NCBI GenBank assembly: GCA_946406115.1
Contig: OX291561.1
Coordinates: forward strand, 1,852,273 to 1,916,272
Reading direction: 5' to 3'
Length of the DNA: 64,000 nt
Source: Apoda limacodes
Taxonomy: Eukaryota; Arthropoda; Insecta; Lepidoptera; Limacodidae
Shown here: one piece after another, positions 1 through 10,523 of the stretch
Numbering within the stretch: the stretch's first letter is position 1
How the letters are laid out: the number at the start of each line of letters is the position of its first letter
Made by a program: the position numbers and the translations under genes
Notes under the pieces: generated by a model
Told to the model about the DNA's origin: nothing
Databases searched by the model: none
What the model saw: the letters and a program-made list of their open reading frames with translations, nothing else

Positions 1-545
1 TATACGCATCTACAGAAACCCCTCAGCCACCATTGACTTTTGTACATGTATACGCATCTACAGAAACCCCTCAGCCACCATTGACTTTTGTACATGTATA
101 CGCATCTACAGAAACCCCTCAGCCACCATTGACTTTTGTACATGTATACGCATCTACAGAAACCCCTCAGCCACCATTGACTTTTGTACATGTATACGCA
201 TCTACAGAAACCCCTCAGCCACCATTGACTTTTGTACATGTATACGCATCTACAGAAACCCCTCAGCCACCATTGACTTTTGTACATGTATACGCATCTA
301 CAGAAACCCCTCAGCCACCATTGACTTTTGTACATGTATACGCATCTACAGAAACCCCTCAGCCACCATTGACTTTTGTACATGTATACGCATCTACAGA
401 AACCCCTCAGCCACCATTGACTTTTGTACATGTATACGCATCTACAGAAACCCCTCAGCCACCATTGACTTTTGTACATGTATACGCATCTACAGAAACC
501 CCTCAGCCACCATTGACTTTTGTACATGTATACGCATCTACAGAA
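1..545. repeat. 48-bp tandem repeat (minisatellite), cut by window edge
   Basis: About 11 head-to-tail copies of a 48-bp unit run from base 1 to 545, with almost no differences between copies. The unit is 16 codons long, so one plus-strand frame stays open throughout (33-587) and reads as a 16-residue repeat rich in Thr, Pro and Val, ending soon after the array. The array continues to the left of the window. Openness follows from the unit length being divisible by three; there is no ATG in frame and no splice or promoter context, so I read it as a satellite rather than a gene. A coding repeat of a mucin-like protein is the alternative. Confidence 0.95.
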
Positions 546-1235
546 ATACTCAATGCTAAAGCACTGAACTCAAAATTAAATTGGTAGACTGGAAAATAAA
601 TTTAGAATAAATTTTATTTTGTTTATTAAACGTAGGCATGAAAAGTTAGGTAGTTTGATCAATAGATGGAGTTAGCGTCTGTAAAACGAGTTCAAAACTC
701 AATATGCATCTAATTTAAACTTTTCCAAAGTTAGGTTTGTAATTATGAATTTCAGTGTCTCGTTAAGGAGGATTGTTTGAATTCGTGCTGCGAAATATTG
801 TAGACAGTAATAAGTTAATGTAAAAAGAAATCTTGTGTTTGTATTAAATACGCATTTGCTTTGAATAATTTTCCTGATACCTATAAATTTACAAATACAA
901 ACAATTGAATAGACAAACAACAAAGAAATAATAACATGCAATTGGATTTCCTCCAGGTCCCCAGCGCGTCTAAGATTTGAAAAGAAAAAAGGGTTTCGGG
1001 GATTTGAACATGAAATAAAGAAAAAACCGACAAATCACAATGAATTTTAATTGGCATATTAATATTAAATTTTTTAAGTATTTTTTAATCCTTTAAAATA
1101 AAATTGCTTAAATGCACTCTTAGTTAGCGCTCAAAGTTACAGATTTGGAAAACTCGGCAAATCGTTTCTCTCTCTAAAATAATATTTTTCCAACCAATAT
1201 TCCTATAGAACTGCTCCAAATCTCTCGGATAATTC
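546..1235. other. AT-rich sequence, no feature seen
   Basis: The sequence next to the 48-bp array is AT-rich and has stops in all frames. I see no recognisable gene or repeat. Confidence 0.5.
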
Positions 1236-1410
1236 CGCGTATGGCACGTGACCCGCGACATATGGCACGTGACCCGCGACGTATGGCACGTGACCCGCGA
1301 CGTATGGCACGTGACCCGGCGACGTACGGCACGTGACCCGCGACGTATGGCACGTGACCCGCGACGTATGGCACGTGACCCCGCGACGTATGGCACGTGA
1401 CCCGCGACGC
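1236..1410. repeat. 21/22-bp GC-rich tandem array carrying eight CACGTG sites
   Basis: Eight copies of a 21-22-bp unit containing 'atggcacgtgacccgcgac'. CACGTG lies at 1245, 1266, 1287, 1308, 1330, 1351, 1372 and 1394, so spacings are 21, 21, 21, 22, 21, 21 and 22. CACGTG is the canonical E-box bound by bHLH proteins (established knowledge); any regulatory role here is inference. The ORFs overlapping it on the minus strand (1124-1456, 1174-1374) are by-products of the repeat. Confidence 0.93.
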
Positions 1411-1785
1411 AGTAACTACTATTTATATATGTGTAGTATACCTCTGGTATAACCACAAAAGCTCAATGCTAGTTAGCTATTTTTCGTACTCCTCGAGCTT
1501 TAACCCAGTAACCGCATTAGTGGTCCCTGAAGGTCGCAGTGGAGACATAACGCACACCTGACTCTGCATTTATCAGTTTTATGTTACCTTTACGACAGAT
1601 ATTGAATTTCTTTTCGCAAATTGTTTAAAGTTGTACATTTTTGCCTTATAAATGTAAAAGGATTTTTTTTTGTATTATTTTTAATTAGCCACACTAGTCG
1701 ACGGCCAGGAAATCATCTTCAGCAAATTTGCTTAGATCTGAGAAGGAATTTATAAAACGTAGGTAAAGACCACAAGGCCCGTGAC
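1411..1785. other. No feature seen
   Basis: Between the CACGTG array and the dispersed tail at 1786 there is AT-rich sequence with no gene or repeat that I can recognise. Confidence 0.4.
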
Positions 1786-1880
1786 TGTCTCTATGGTCTA
1801 AATCAACCTCGCCCTTGATTTGTGGGGATAGGTCGGTGTCCCGACAGTGGGTACGTATGTGGGCTGCTAACAACATGTTA
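1786..1880 (+). repeat. Fragment of a common lepidopteran dispersed-repeat tail
   Basis: The stretch around 'gacagtgggtacgtatgtgg' resembles the 'cagtggggacgtatgaaggc' tail at 47590-47665 in this window and is typical of lepidopteran retroelement 3' ends. It is short and diverged. The family name is not determinable from the window. Confidence 0.45.
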
Positions 1881-2230
1881 CACAAACTTATTGGCGCTAA
1901 TTTTGGGTAGTATTAACCTGAATTATGAATGTATCCAACTGATTCATAAAAGTTTTTGTAAGATACCAGAGATAGAAAAAACAACATTAATTACCATGAT
2001 TCATAAAAAAAACACATTGACTAACAATCTTATTCAACTTAGTAGGTACGTGTCTGATATTTCTTTAAGTTCAGGCGTTTGGGTATATAACAGGGTTTTA
2101 ACGAAAAAACTACTCAAGACCTACTTTGATGTTTATTTTTCTTTAGTGACTGAACTCTTTATTGAAAATACACAGTGGGAACATGAGTATGTGTTTCTTT
2201 TGTAATGCCTCATGTATGATATAGTGAACA
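1881..2230. other. AT-rich stretch with a long but unassigned ORF
   Basis: A plus-strand frame stays open for about 100 codons (ending 2205). It resembles no family that I know. At this AT content a few ORFs of this length are expected by chance in 64 kb, so I do not call a gene. Confidence 0.35.
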
Positions 2231-2274
2231 AAGCCACGCGCCACGAGACACGCGCCACGCGACACGCGACACGT
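2231..2274. repeat. Short degenerate CACG(C/A) repeat
   Basis: The sequence is a run of 'ccacgcg', 'cacgaga' and 'acacgcg' heptamer-like units ending in CACGTG. It resembles the core of the array at 1236-1410 but is much shorter. Confidence 0.6.
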
Positions 2275-2465
2275 GAAGGCTGAATGAAGTTCGATATGAG
2301 CAAGGACACGATATGTTAATTATTTAATTAAATTTAACTTTTATCACGCACATAAAAGATAATTATTATTCTTAAACAAAAAAACAGTTAAGTCCGAGTG
2401 TGACTCGCGTAGTTAGCAACAAAAAAGATAATATATACTAACAACATCTTGAATTGACATTTTCA

Positions 2466-2625
2466 TTGTTTATTGTTTAAAAACAGTAGGTATTTATGGG
2501 TTATAACACCCCGACTGAAGACAAACATAAATATTTGTAATATAAATGTTTGTCCTGTGCGGGAATCGAACCTTCGCCCCTTGGTTCAGCGGGCATGTAA
2601 TCACCTACTACGCTACTGAAGCTGT
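2466..2625 (-). mobile_element. tRNA-derived SINE, minus strand, partial
   Basis: Reading the minus strand from 2625, there is an A-box-like 'tagcgtagtaggtgatta', then a B box 'ggttcgattcccg' near 2556-2570. This is followed by 'aggacaaacattta' and 'tatgtttgtcttcagtcggg'. The same order (A box, B box, 'ggacaaacattta', 'gtttgtctt..agtc.ggg') occurs on the plus strand at 52536-52803, so the two are copies of one SINE family. A B box that reads like tRNA but has no tRNA fold or acceptor stem argues against a functional tRNA. RNA polymerase III would drive an intact copy. Confidence 0.72.
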
Positions 2626-3177
2626 ATATTATAAAACGACTTATTTTAAATGCACAAAATCAAATCAATAAATTAATCACCCGTTAATTTATTAACATTA
2701 ATTAACTATTTTTTACATCAAAATAATTATTGTAATGCAAACAAACAAAAAATAATACGAAAGTATACATCAATACTATTTTATATTTTTTCCTCTACTG
2801 CGCGACAAAAAAGTTGTCCAATGTACAAAATATTATTTTTATACCTAATATACTTTGCAGCTGAGTAAGTGCCTACCTCTAGCGATTCCTCAGAATTTGG
2901 TGGATGTTCCAAAAACCATTGGAACAGTTTGCATTGACAAGTCTCGTAACTAACTACAATTATGGTGTTGGCAACAGTTATTATGTTAAAAAGCACTATG
3001 TTATATACGATGTTAACTGCTTAAAATAACTTTAATAAAACGAAACGATTGCGTCGATGATGAAAATTATCGATGTGATTCGATACTCGTAGGAGCTATG
3101 TTATGTTGTAACTCCCCCCCTCCTTTAAATAAAAAATATGAATATAATGAGGCAATAAAATATTCCAAGAAACTACG
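2626..3177. other. AT-rich, no feature seen
   Basis: There is no recognisable gene or repeat. The short minus-strand ORF at 2781-2996 has no family resemblance. Confidence 0.4.
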
Positions 3178-3260
3178 AAGCAAAGTCAAAGTTAAAATGG
3201 TTTATTCAAATTAGGATTTTACAATCACTTGTGAATCGTCAAAGTTATGAAATACTATTT
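3178..3260 (-). repeat. Dispersed repeat tail ('aaagtcaaagttaaaatgg')
   Basis: The sequence 'aaagtcaaagttaaaatgg' followed by 'tttattcaaattaggatttt' resembles the 3' end of an abundant lepidopteran LINE read on the minus strand. I am relying on general familiarity with the motif; there is no second copy in the window. Confidence 0.35.
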
Positions 3261-4680
3261 TTTGAAGCCCAGTATCACTCAACGAGAGAGATCAAAAGAA
3301 TCTAATAATTAATATTGATGTAGATCTAGATAATTATTTTATTTGGCCAAGCGTGATCGTCAAAAGTGGTAGGACCCGAAAACCGTTGTGTTAAATAAGT
3401 AGTAACCCCAGTTGTTTTAGAGGTATGCCAGAGTAATATAGCAATAAATAGCATACAAAATAAGCATAAAAGAAAATAATCAAGAAGATAAATATAGCTA
3501 TCATAAATAATGCCCACTTTGGGTTTTTACTATTTCTAATGTCAGTACAAAAACCTAAACAAAGCAAACACTCGAATATCAGAACTAAAAAAACGCAGGC
3601 ACTAAAAAGTTATATGATTTTTCTGTCATCTCTACACAAAGGAACCCTAATTTATGCTGCTTCCACATTTGAAAGTAAAATCCATACGAATAATTAAATC
3701 CATTCGTTTTGTAGAGTGGAAACCAGGTAGCTAAACGTTCAAGACTTGCGACCTGAAAGTAAGTGTATGGGGCGCCCCCTTACGATGATCATCAGCGCTC
3801 ACCTACACTAGCTAACCAGCCAATATATCTCTTGGCAGACCTTAGTGGGCTTTATAATTATTATGGCTGGTATAATCTTACTTTTATAGAAGATTTACCT
3901 TTACCTAGCTGAAAATGTCCCAGAACAAGGTCCGTTAATATATTCCTTCCTATCGAGGTGATTGAGATTTCTCTCTACCATAAATTTCTAACCGGCAAAT
4001 ACAGGCCCGTTATTTCGATGTTATAACATTAATTTAGATCTTTTTAATTGAAATAAGCCCTCACATGTGAGACCCCAGAACTAATTTTTGTAAAGCTACG
4101 TGATGGTTGACCCGCCTGCAACTTTTAAAAGACCCCACTTAGGAAAACACAACCTAAAGGATTTCACAACGAACATACAATATAGTAACTTATAATATAA
4201 AAGTATTTACTAACCGACAATGGTGGCCCAATCTAGCTGTGGTTTAACCCCACGTGGTTCCTAGGTAGCCTCTAGTGACCCACAAGCGTAGACTATAGTT
4301 TCCAACTTCTCGGGCAGCGTTTCGACCATTTAAACGACGGCAATTGAATGTTCGGTATGTATGGGACGACGCATTTTTATCACCACTTACCCTTCTCTAA
4401 TAACATTCTCACCCCACATTTCAAACCCCGCCATCCTAGTTTTTTTTCCGGACAGATGTCCGGCCTTAATTAATTTTAACAAAGAAAAAAGAATATCTTT
4501 TAAGTATTATACTAGCTATGTTGGTTGGGGTACTATTATAGAGGCCTAGATTAATAGGAAAGGTCTACATAAAACAGCCTTATTACCCTAAATTAATAGA
4601 ATCCTTACAGAATAATAAAATTATGTTCTAAATCTTCGTAAAGTTCTAACAAACCCCGGGTAATTTCAAATAAACTAACA
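3261..4680. other. About 1.4 kb with no recognised feature
   Basis: AT-rich sequence with short ORFs only (3326-3517 minus, 4361-4549 plus). Neither has recognisable domains. A slightly GC-richer block with 'ggggcgcccccttacg' sits near 3770-3830. Confidence 0.4.
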
Positions 4681-4860
4681 AGTCATACCATTATACTTCA
4701 CACCTTAACCGAAGACGATTACTTATTTACTTGCAGCAGCACACGAGATGATGCTGTCTTAGTCACACGTTTATACACCTAGTCCTAATAAAAAGAAGCA
4801 ATATCTCCCTTCTCTTTCCCTCCCGGGCGCGCCATTACGCGTTTTTGTGTTTTCAAAGTC
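4681..4860 (+). repeat. Dispersed repeat with splice-acceptor-like end (copy 1)
   Basis: This stretch matches the reverse complement of 15558-15890. It includes the 29-bp block 4708-4736, which recurs exactly at 15558-15586 and 15853-15881. On this strand the block ends 'tttacttgcag', a good 3' splice-site consensus. It is followed by 'acgagatgatgctg', a shared 'cctaataaaaagaagcaata' segment and a GC-rich 'gggcgcgccatta' end. The family is unknown to me. It could be the intron/exon boundary of a retroelement leader or a non-autonomous DNA element. Confidence 0.7.
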
Positions 4861-5130
4861 GCACGTTCGTTCAGTTTAATTTAATTATATTCAGTGATAG
4901 GCAGGTTGTCCAGTGTTTTTTATAGTGTGTTATATGGTGAACAACCATGAGCAAAAGAAAAAGATCCTAATCCAGCCTGTGCAAGGAGTACAAAAAGTTG
5001 AAGGAGACGTCGATTAAACTCGGTGGAGGAGAACTCACGTGTTTCATGGACAACAACAAATCAGGATGGGTCTGGACTCCCGTCATGAGATGAGAACATA
5101 GTGTTGTCACCGATACATGCAGTTTTGTTA
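4861..5130 (+). other. Possible broken leader/ORF downstream of the dispersed repeat
   Basis: An ATG at 4947 opens a frame rich in Lys and Arg that is interrupted after seven codons by TAA (4968-4970) and would otherwise run to TGA at 5091. The translated composition (basic start, then alternating Lys/Leu) has the look of the N-terminus of a transposon-encoded protein, and it directly follows the GC-rich end of the repeat at 4681-4860. No family motif is visible. I infer at most a decayed element ORF. Confidence 0.2.
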
Positions 5131-5272
5131 TTTTGACTACCTCTTATCAGGTCGGTTACGTAAGTATTCGAGTGTCTTATCTTAACCTCACTCTTATTGC
5201 CAACCTACTCGTGTATAACTTGGAGCTCACGCTCTCTTTAAGCTATTGTTAACACCGATAGACAGTCAAAAA

Positions 5273-5575
5273 CCCACGTAAATCGTGAGGAGAAATTATT
5301 TGTCAACTTATAATAGTTTGTCAAAATACCTAACAAACTGTATCCTGTATACTTTGATAAAAACCAAAAAAGCCCACGTAAATCGTGAGGAAAAACTATT
5401 TGTCAGCCTATATGGTTTGTCAAAATACCTAGCAATTGTACCCTAAATGGATTACTTATTGTTTCGTTAATATGTAGGTACCTACCTAAAAAGCCTATGG
5501 AAATCGCGAGGAAAATTTGTCTATCAGTCACTAAATGGAAGTCCTTTGTGGTTTGTCAAAATACCTAGAAAATAA
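5273..5575. repeat. Three degenerate copies of a 100-120-bp tandem unit
   Basis: Units start at about 5273, 5373 and 5494. Each has 'cacgtaaatcgtgagga' (third copy: 'tatggaaatcgcgagga'), then 'tttgtca', then 'tggtttgtcaaaatacct'. Copies differ by many substitutions and indels, so the array is old. Confidence 0.8.
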
Positions 5576-6224
5576 CATAGTAAGCAGCTAGCTCCTGCTA
5601 CCTACCAATATGCATGCTTCTGACTGCCATTACGTGATAAAACGAAGGAGAATTTTGCCATCTACGCATACGTTGTTTTACCGCACATTCGCCTAATTAA
5701 TTAGTCAGTTATCAAAAACTGTAGGCCAAGTTTCAAAGTGATTTGTTAGAAACTAGAGTAAAGGATGGAACAAAATAACTCCAATAAATGTTCAATTAGT
5801 TTACATCTACCGTCTTGAGTAACGTTTTTATTGAACATTAAATATTGTTGGAGCAAATGTAAGAAAGACATTGTTATAATGTAACAAGAAAACGAAGCAT
5901 AATTTTTTAATCAATGTGTGACATGCACATGGTTTGCGTTCGCTTGGAAAACTTAATATTTTTTATGGTTATGATATAATAAAAAAGCATTTTAACAATG
6001 CTATCTTATTTAAATACGTACCTTACCAGAAAGAAGATAAGTTTTACGATTTTTTTTGTTTTAATGACATATTTTTAAACAAAGAACAAATGCTTAAGAA
6101 AAAAAAAAAAAAAAACACTTTTGTGAGTGTAATTACAGTTTTTCTAGGTGGGCACAAGCTTCTTTTGATGTGTGTATGTGAACACCTAAATTAAATTATC
6201 TCTGCGTTTATTACGTGTCCACAC
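5576..6224. other. AT-rich, no feature seen; poly(A) run near 6098
   Basis: No recognised element. There is an A-run of about 18 near 6098-6115. The ORF at 5934-6194 is AT-rich, includes the poly-Lys run and has no family resemblance. Confidence 0.4.
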
Positions 6225-6730
6225 CTACTTACATTTTGTCATAAAATAAATACAAGCTTTGGAATATCTCGACGTACCTATATCGTGTGTGTATAGCTAC
6301 ATTATTTCATAAAACAAATACAATCATTACAATATCCCGACTTATACCGTGTGTTAATAAATAATCGTTGCAGTATCCCGACCTCTAAATTGTGTGGATA
6401 AATAATCATTGCAATATTCCAACGTTCACCGTGTGTAAATAAATAATCGTTGCAGTATCTCGACCTATAAATTGTGTGGATAAATAATCATTGCAATATC
6501 CCGACGTATACCGTGCGTGGATTAATAATCGTTGCAATATTCCGACGTATTGCGTGTGTGGATAAATAATCATTGCAATATTCCGACGTTTACGGTGTGT
6601 AAATAAATAATCGTTGCAGTATCCCGACCTATAAATTGTGTGGATAAATAATCATTGCAATATCCCGACGAATACCGTGCGTTGGTAAATAATCGTTGCA
6701 ATATTCCGACGTATAGCGTGTGTGGATAAA
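6225..6730. repeat. 41-bp minisatellite organised as 82-bp dimers
   Basis: Monomers of about 41 bp contain 'taataatcgttgcaatatt' or 'taaataatcattgcaatat' alternately, then 'ccgacgtata' and 'gtgtgtggat'. The 'ataatcg' landmark falls at 6361, 6443, 6525, 6607 and 6689, exactly 82 bp apart. Alternate dimers share variants (the 'cctataaattgtgtgg' type at 6443 and 6607), giving a 164-bp higher-order period in the right half. The left end (6225-6360) is more diverged. Confidence 0.9.
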
Positions 6731-7181
6731 ACTCGTTTTTTTTTTGCCGCTATTACAAATGAGATCCCATGCTGAGTTGCCATACCTTTACAACTCATGG
6801 AAACAGCTAACGAAAACCTACATGTTGCAGCTATCGACCCAACACAAAATAAAATGTTTTCAGACAATTTACACACTATGTATAGCAACACGATTTTTTT
6901 ATATTATTTGATTAACGGCTTGCATATCTAAAGGTAATAAAGTTACTTTTAAAGTTTATTTTACGTACTTTGTACAAAAGCGCCTCTATTAAATCTTAAG
7001 ATTAACTTAGCACTCGCTAAATCAAACATTGCAAAACATTAGGAAGCAGAAACACATTTAAATAACTGTTTCTAGACAATTGGTAAATTACCTAATTAGC
7101 CTTTTATCGCCGTAAACATTTTTCTATTATAAGTTAACAATAGTGAGAAATACTCAAATACACAAGATACATTATTTAGTT
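6731..7181. other. No feature seen
   Basis: AT-rich sequence without recognisable elements. The ORFs at 6652-6891 and 6720-6911 overlap the minisatellite edge. Confidence 0.4.
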
Positions 7182-7400
7182 TCAACACGTCTGTCTTCCT
7201 GCAGTAAACTCAGTAGGCCACAGTATGTACAGCTGATTGATCACGACCTCGTCAATTTTGTCGGGCTTTGAACTAAGGGGGAAACCTAGAACAACAGCAG
7301 CCAAGCCCCCGTTCAGTGCCACCACAGCGACGCTGCGGCCGCTGCCTGTGCACCGTGCCGCCGATGGTGCCGTGGTACCCACAAGTACAACAACTCTAAG
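7182..7400 (-). other. GC-rich, CpG-containing block with an open minus-strand frame (possible exon)
   Basis: A GC-rich stretch (core 7300-7375, several CpGs including 'gcggccgc') stands out from AT-rich surroundings. The minus frame 7182-7382 is open, with a hydrophobic Gly/Ala/Val-rich middle followed by 'KPDKIDEVVINQLYILWP'. The plus frame over the same bases is also open and is Pro/Thr/Ala-rich. The minus frame is preceded by an in-frame TAG. I cannot assign a family or a clean splice donor, so this could be an exon, part of a transposon, or chance. Confidence 0.2.
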
Positions 7401-7437
7401 CTATTTACCTCACAGGTTGTGTACCATTATCTATTAA

Positions 7438-9230
7438 TTTTCGCTTTACAATCTTAAGATATTTTAAAGAGTGGCTTCATATAAAAAATACCGTTTTACT
7501 GTGAATCATGTCATATAGTAACAGCTTAAAACAAGTGGAAAGGATACTGAATTGTTACAATCAGGTTTGAACTCTTCTTGAACCCCGTGCTCATAACAAT
7601 TTGCAACACATACATCAATACTACCTAAGTCTAATGGAAAGTGTTGATTTAACTTAAAAAAAAAACATTAATTTCATTTACTTGCTGTGTCTCACTTGCG
7701 AAGCGCCTTTTCCCGTGGGAACTAAGAGATAAAAAGTAAATAATAATAACACTCTTATATACAAATGCAACATTGTGTATGAATTTTAAGTCACTCTATT
7801 GACAAATTTTGGAATTCCGCGGACACAAACAAACGGGATATGATTTTTTATGTATACGTAATGATGTCGAACATTTTAAGAAATTTTGTGGCTCCCTTTA
7901 AATTGATTGATAAAATCAGATATATAATGTACTTTATGGTTATATGGCAACTCTAGACATACAGGAGACCATCTTTTTTGTGTCAATTGCTTAAAGCGAC
8001 AAGATCTCGCAATGATAAACTATAAACTTTTTGAATTTAGTAATACGGACTCTTCTTTATCCTGTGGTAATATGTCCACACCCTATTATGAAAACTTGTA
8101 CTCTAAAAGTTCCATTTTAACTTAAAATATACTTTTAGATGTTTATTCTTATACATCGCCATTTCAATTATATTGTATCTAAATTACGCAGAACTAAAGG
8201 ATTATTGTTATTAATATTATATGTGATTAAGTTAGAAGTCAAATTTACCCAAACATTTTTTCTCGTTGTATACGACTCGGTGGTATCTCAAAGTTTTATA
8301 TTTAATTTAAATAATTAACGAGAGATAAACGGGTCCTCAAAAGATAGGCCAATAGAAAAATCAAATGAAATTAATAAAGACAAGTTACCTATTATAAAAT
8401 CCAAAAAATACATAACCAGGCAATTTGCCTGATTTGAAGCTATGCCCACGTTCGCAAACAATTCACAATAATTCAAGTTTAAATGCATGGTGGAAATTTT
8501 GCAAAAAACAAAAAATGTCTAAATTTCTATTAATAATCATCCACCTCAACACCCATCGCTCAGCACTTTCAATCATTTTAGGAAAAAGATTTACGACAGC
8601 AGGTTAAGGGTTCTTACAGACTTCGGTCACCTAGACCTAAGTACGATTTCAAATGAAACCTTTTATTCGTATTGAATCATTTATCACATAATTTCCCATA
8701 TGAAAATTAAAATTTACTTAAGGGAATACACTTAGCGGCGCCCGCGCGCGTTTTACATTTTTGCTAAAATGTTGCTGTCCCTATCGCACACGACGCGGGC
8801 GCAAGACCCCCTTTCCCCACGCCGCGCGCTTTATTCTGGTATGATTTTGTCGGATAACTGGAACGTCAGTATTCTGATAAGCGATATGACTGTCACCCAA
8901 AAATACTATACTTTGAGCATTAACGGAGTATAAATGAATTATCATCATTATTTTTTTAATTTAATAAGTATTTAATGTGCTGCCATATTGTTTATCCGAT
9001 TGCCGATTGCGATAAAACTATGTTAATTTATTGCTTCCACTTGCGCAAAAGTTATAGGCATGAAAGAATGTCATTGGTTGTAATGAAATAGGTTAAATAC
9101 TTAAAGCATTGACCAGCATCGGACCTAAGTGACGGTAATACAAAACAATCCTATACTTTTGTCAACGAGTGTTAAAATTTACTTTATAATCATAATAATG
9201 TTAATATGTAAGTACAAATATTTACTGACC
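7438..9230. other. About 1.8 kb with no gene; GC-rich islet near 8735-8840
   Basis: Mostly AT-rich sequence. A short GC-rich islet at 8735-8840 ('ggcgcccgcgcgcg', 'gacgcgggcgcaagaccccc') contains 'ttgctgtccctatcgcac', a phrase often seen in lepidopteran repeats. The ORF at 8425-8607 has no recognised domain. Confidence 0.35.
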
Positions 9231-9231
9231 T

Positions 9232-9395
9232 TTCACCATTTTTAAATTATACTTATATATTATAGGCTACTAAATTAGTATTTTTCGAAATAATTGTACG
9301 TTACGAAATTGTTGATGAAGTTAAGTAGTAAGTTGTAACTTTTAAAAAACGTGTACACCGCCTACTGATTGACTAAAGAAATGAAATGTAACATT
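9232..9395 (+). repeat. Inverted repeat family, segment A (empty-site copy)
   Basis: This segment is similar to the reverse complement of 10460-10523 joined to 11217-11340. The TA at 9326-9327 lies exactly where the second copy carries the pogo/Tigger element, so this copy is the unoccupied version of the insertion site. Confidence 0.85.
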
Positions 9396-9480
9396 GGCGG
9401 TCAATAAATAATTAATAATATCAAGACATACTAAAAAGGTTGTCACTCATAAACAATATTCGTAGTAAGTATTTTTTGAA

Positions 9481-10300
9481 ATGGAGTAGGGTAAAATACC
9501 CAAATGTCGGCCCCTTAACGTGAAATGCAACTTTTAGTCCTAACCATACCTAAACCTTGAAGTTATCTACCGTTGAGTTTGCATTGTCGGGCTATTTGAC
9601 ATTTACACTTTATGTTATTGAGTATATATAGTGATTATAAACATCTTAAATTACGTGACAAAGAATAATAAGCGTTTAAAGTTTTGTACGGCAAATTTCC
9701 CTAATATCGGCTATCCTTTACCTAACTACGGCCTTCTTCTATCCTAATGTCGAATCGTAAAAACGGCAATATATTAAAAGAAATTATTATTATTATTTGT
9801 GTTGAATGCATAACTTTAACTCCTTATAATACCTTTTAAGATTGACCAATAATAATAAAATAAAATAAATTGTTGAAATTTCCAACGGTAACTAGTTTGA
9901 ATGTGATAAACAGCATTGTGTTTTACAGCAAAAAAATTTAAACACACTGTTCTACACAGTAACATGAATAGTCTTATTTAGTATTTTAACAACTGTATTT
10001 CATGGTAACAAATGAAACTGGCCAAGCTTAGTTTGTTAGAGCAGCCTAATTTCGGCCGTGATTTTTATAGTCTATTAAAATAGTATGACTAACATTTTGA
10101 CGCGGCCGAACTTTGGTTATTCAATTAACGGGTATTTAAAAGCCCTAACTTAGGATACTAATAAAACCATTAAAATTATAAAATTGCTGTCATCTCCCTT
10201 GTCTTGGCCGCAGGCCGACATTAGGGTTTTGTAATAAAATAAGAATCCTAACATCGGCCCCGTTATTTCTATTTACCGAATTAAATTAAGAAGAAAAATA
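9481..10300 (+). repeat. Inverted repeat family, segment B
   Basis: 9960-10290 is similar to the reverse complement of 11430-11690. Shared landmarks include 'ggccgtgatttttatagtct', 'actttggttattcaattaac' and 'cttgtcttggccgcaggcc'. The wider segment contains several variants of 'ctaatntcggcc'. The order on the chromosome is A, B, then inverted A, inverted B, which suggests derivation from a tandem A-B array. The element class is unknown. Confidence 0.75.
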
Positions 10301-10523
10301 TCTTTTACATTGCTATTTAACTGTCCGGATTTAGTAAGAAAACTATTGTAAGCTGTTGGTGTTAAAAAAAAACATATTTCCAGATTGGTATCCATTAACG
10401 TTTATGCCAAATTAGTGATAGAATTGCACTGTGCTGTACTTTACATAATCATTATCATAACCTTTCATTTCATCATTTTATCAGTAGGCAGTGAACACGT
10501 TTTTTAAAAGTTATAACGTAGTA

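Noticed and set aside
33..587. 184-codon ORF over the 48-bp repeats as a protein gene
   Set aside because: No ATG in frame at its start, openness is forced by a unit of 16 codons, and there is no promoter or splice context; kept as a repeat.
1236..1410. CRISPR-like array
   Set aside because: Units are directly adjacent with no unique spacers, and the genome is eukaryotic.
1822..2205. 127-codon plus-strand ORF
   Set aside because: Length is within chance expectation at this AT content (a few such ORFs per 64 kb in six frames), and there is no family motif.
2540..2625. tRNA gene on the minus strand
   Set aside because: It has a good B box but no acceptor stem or anticodon arm, and the same arrangement recurs at 52536; it is a SINE head.
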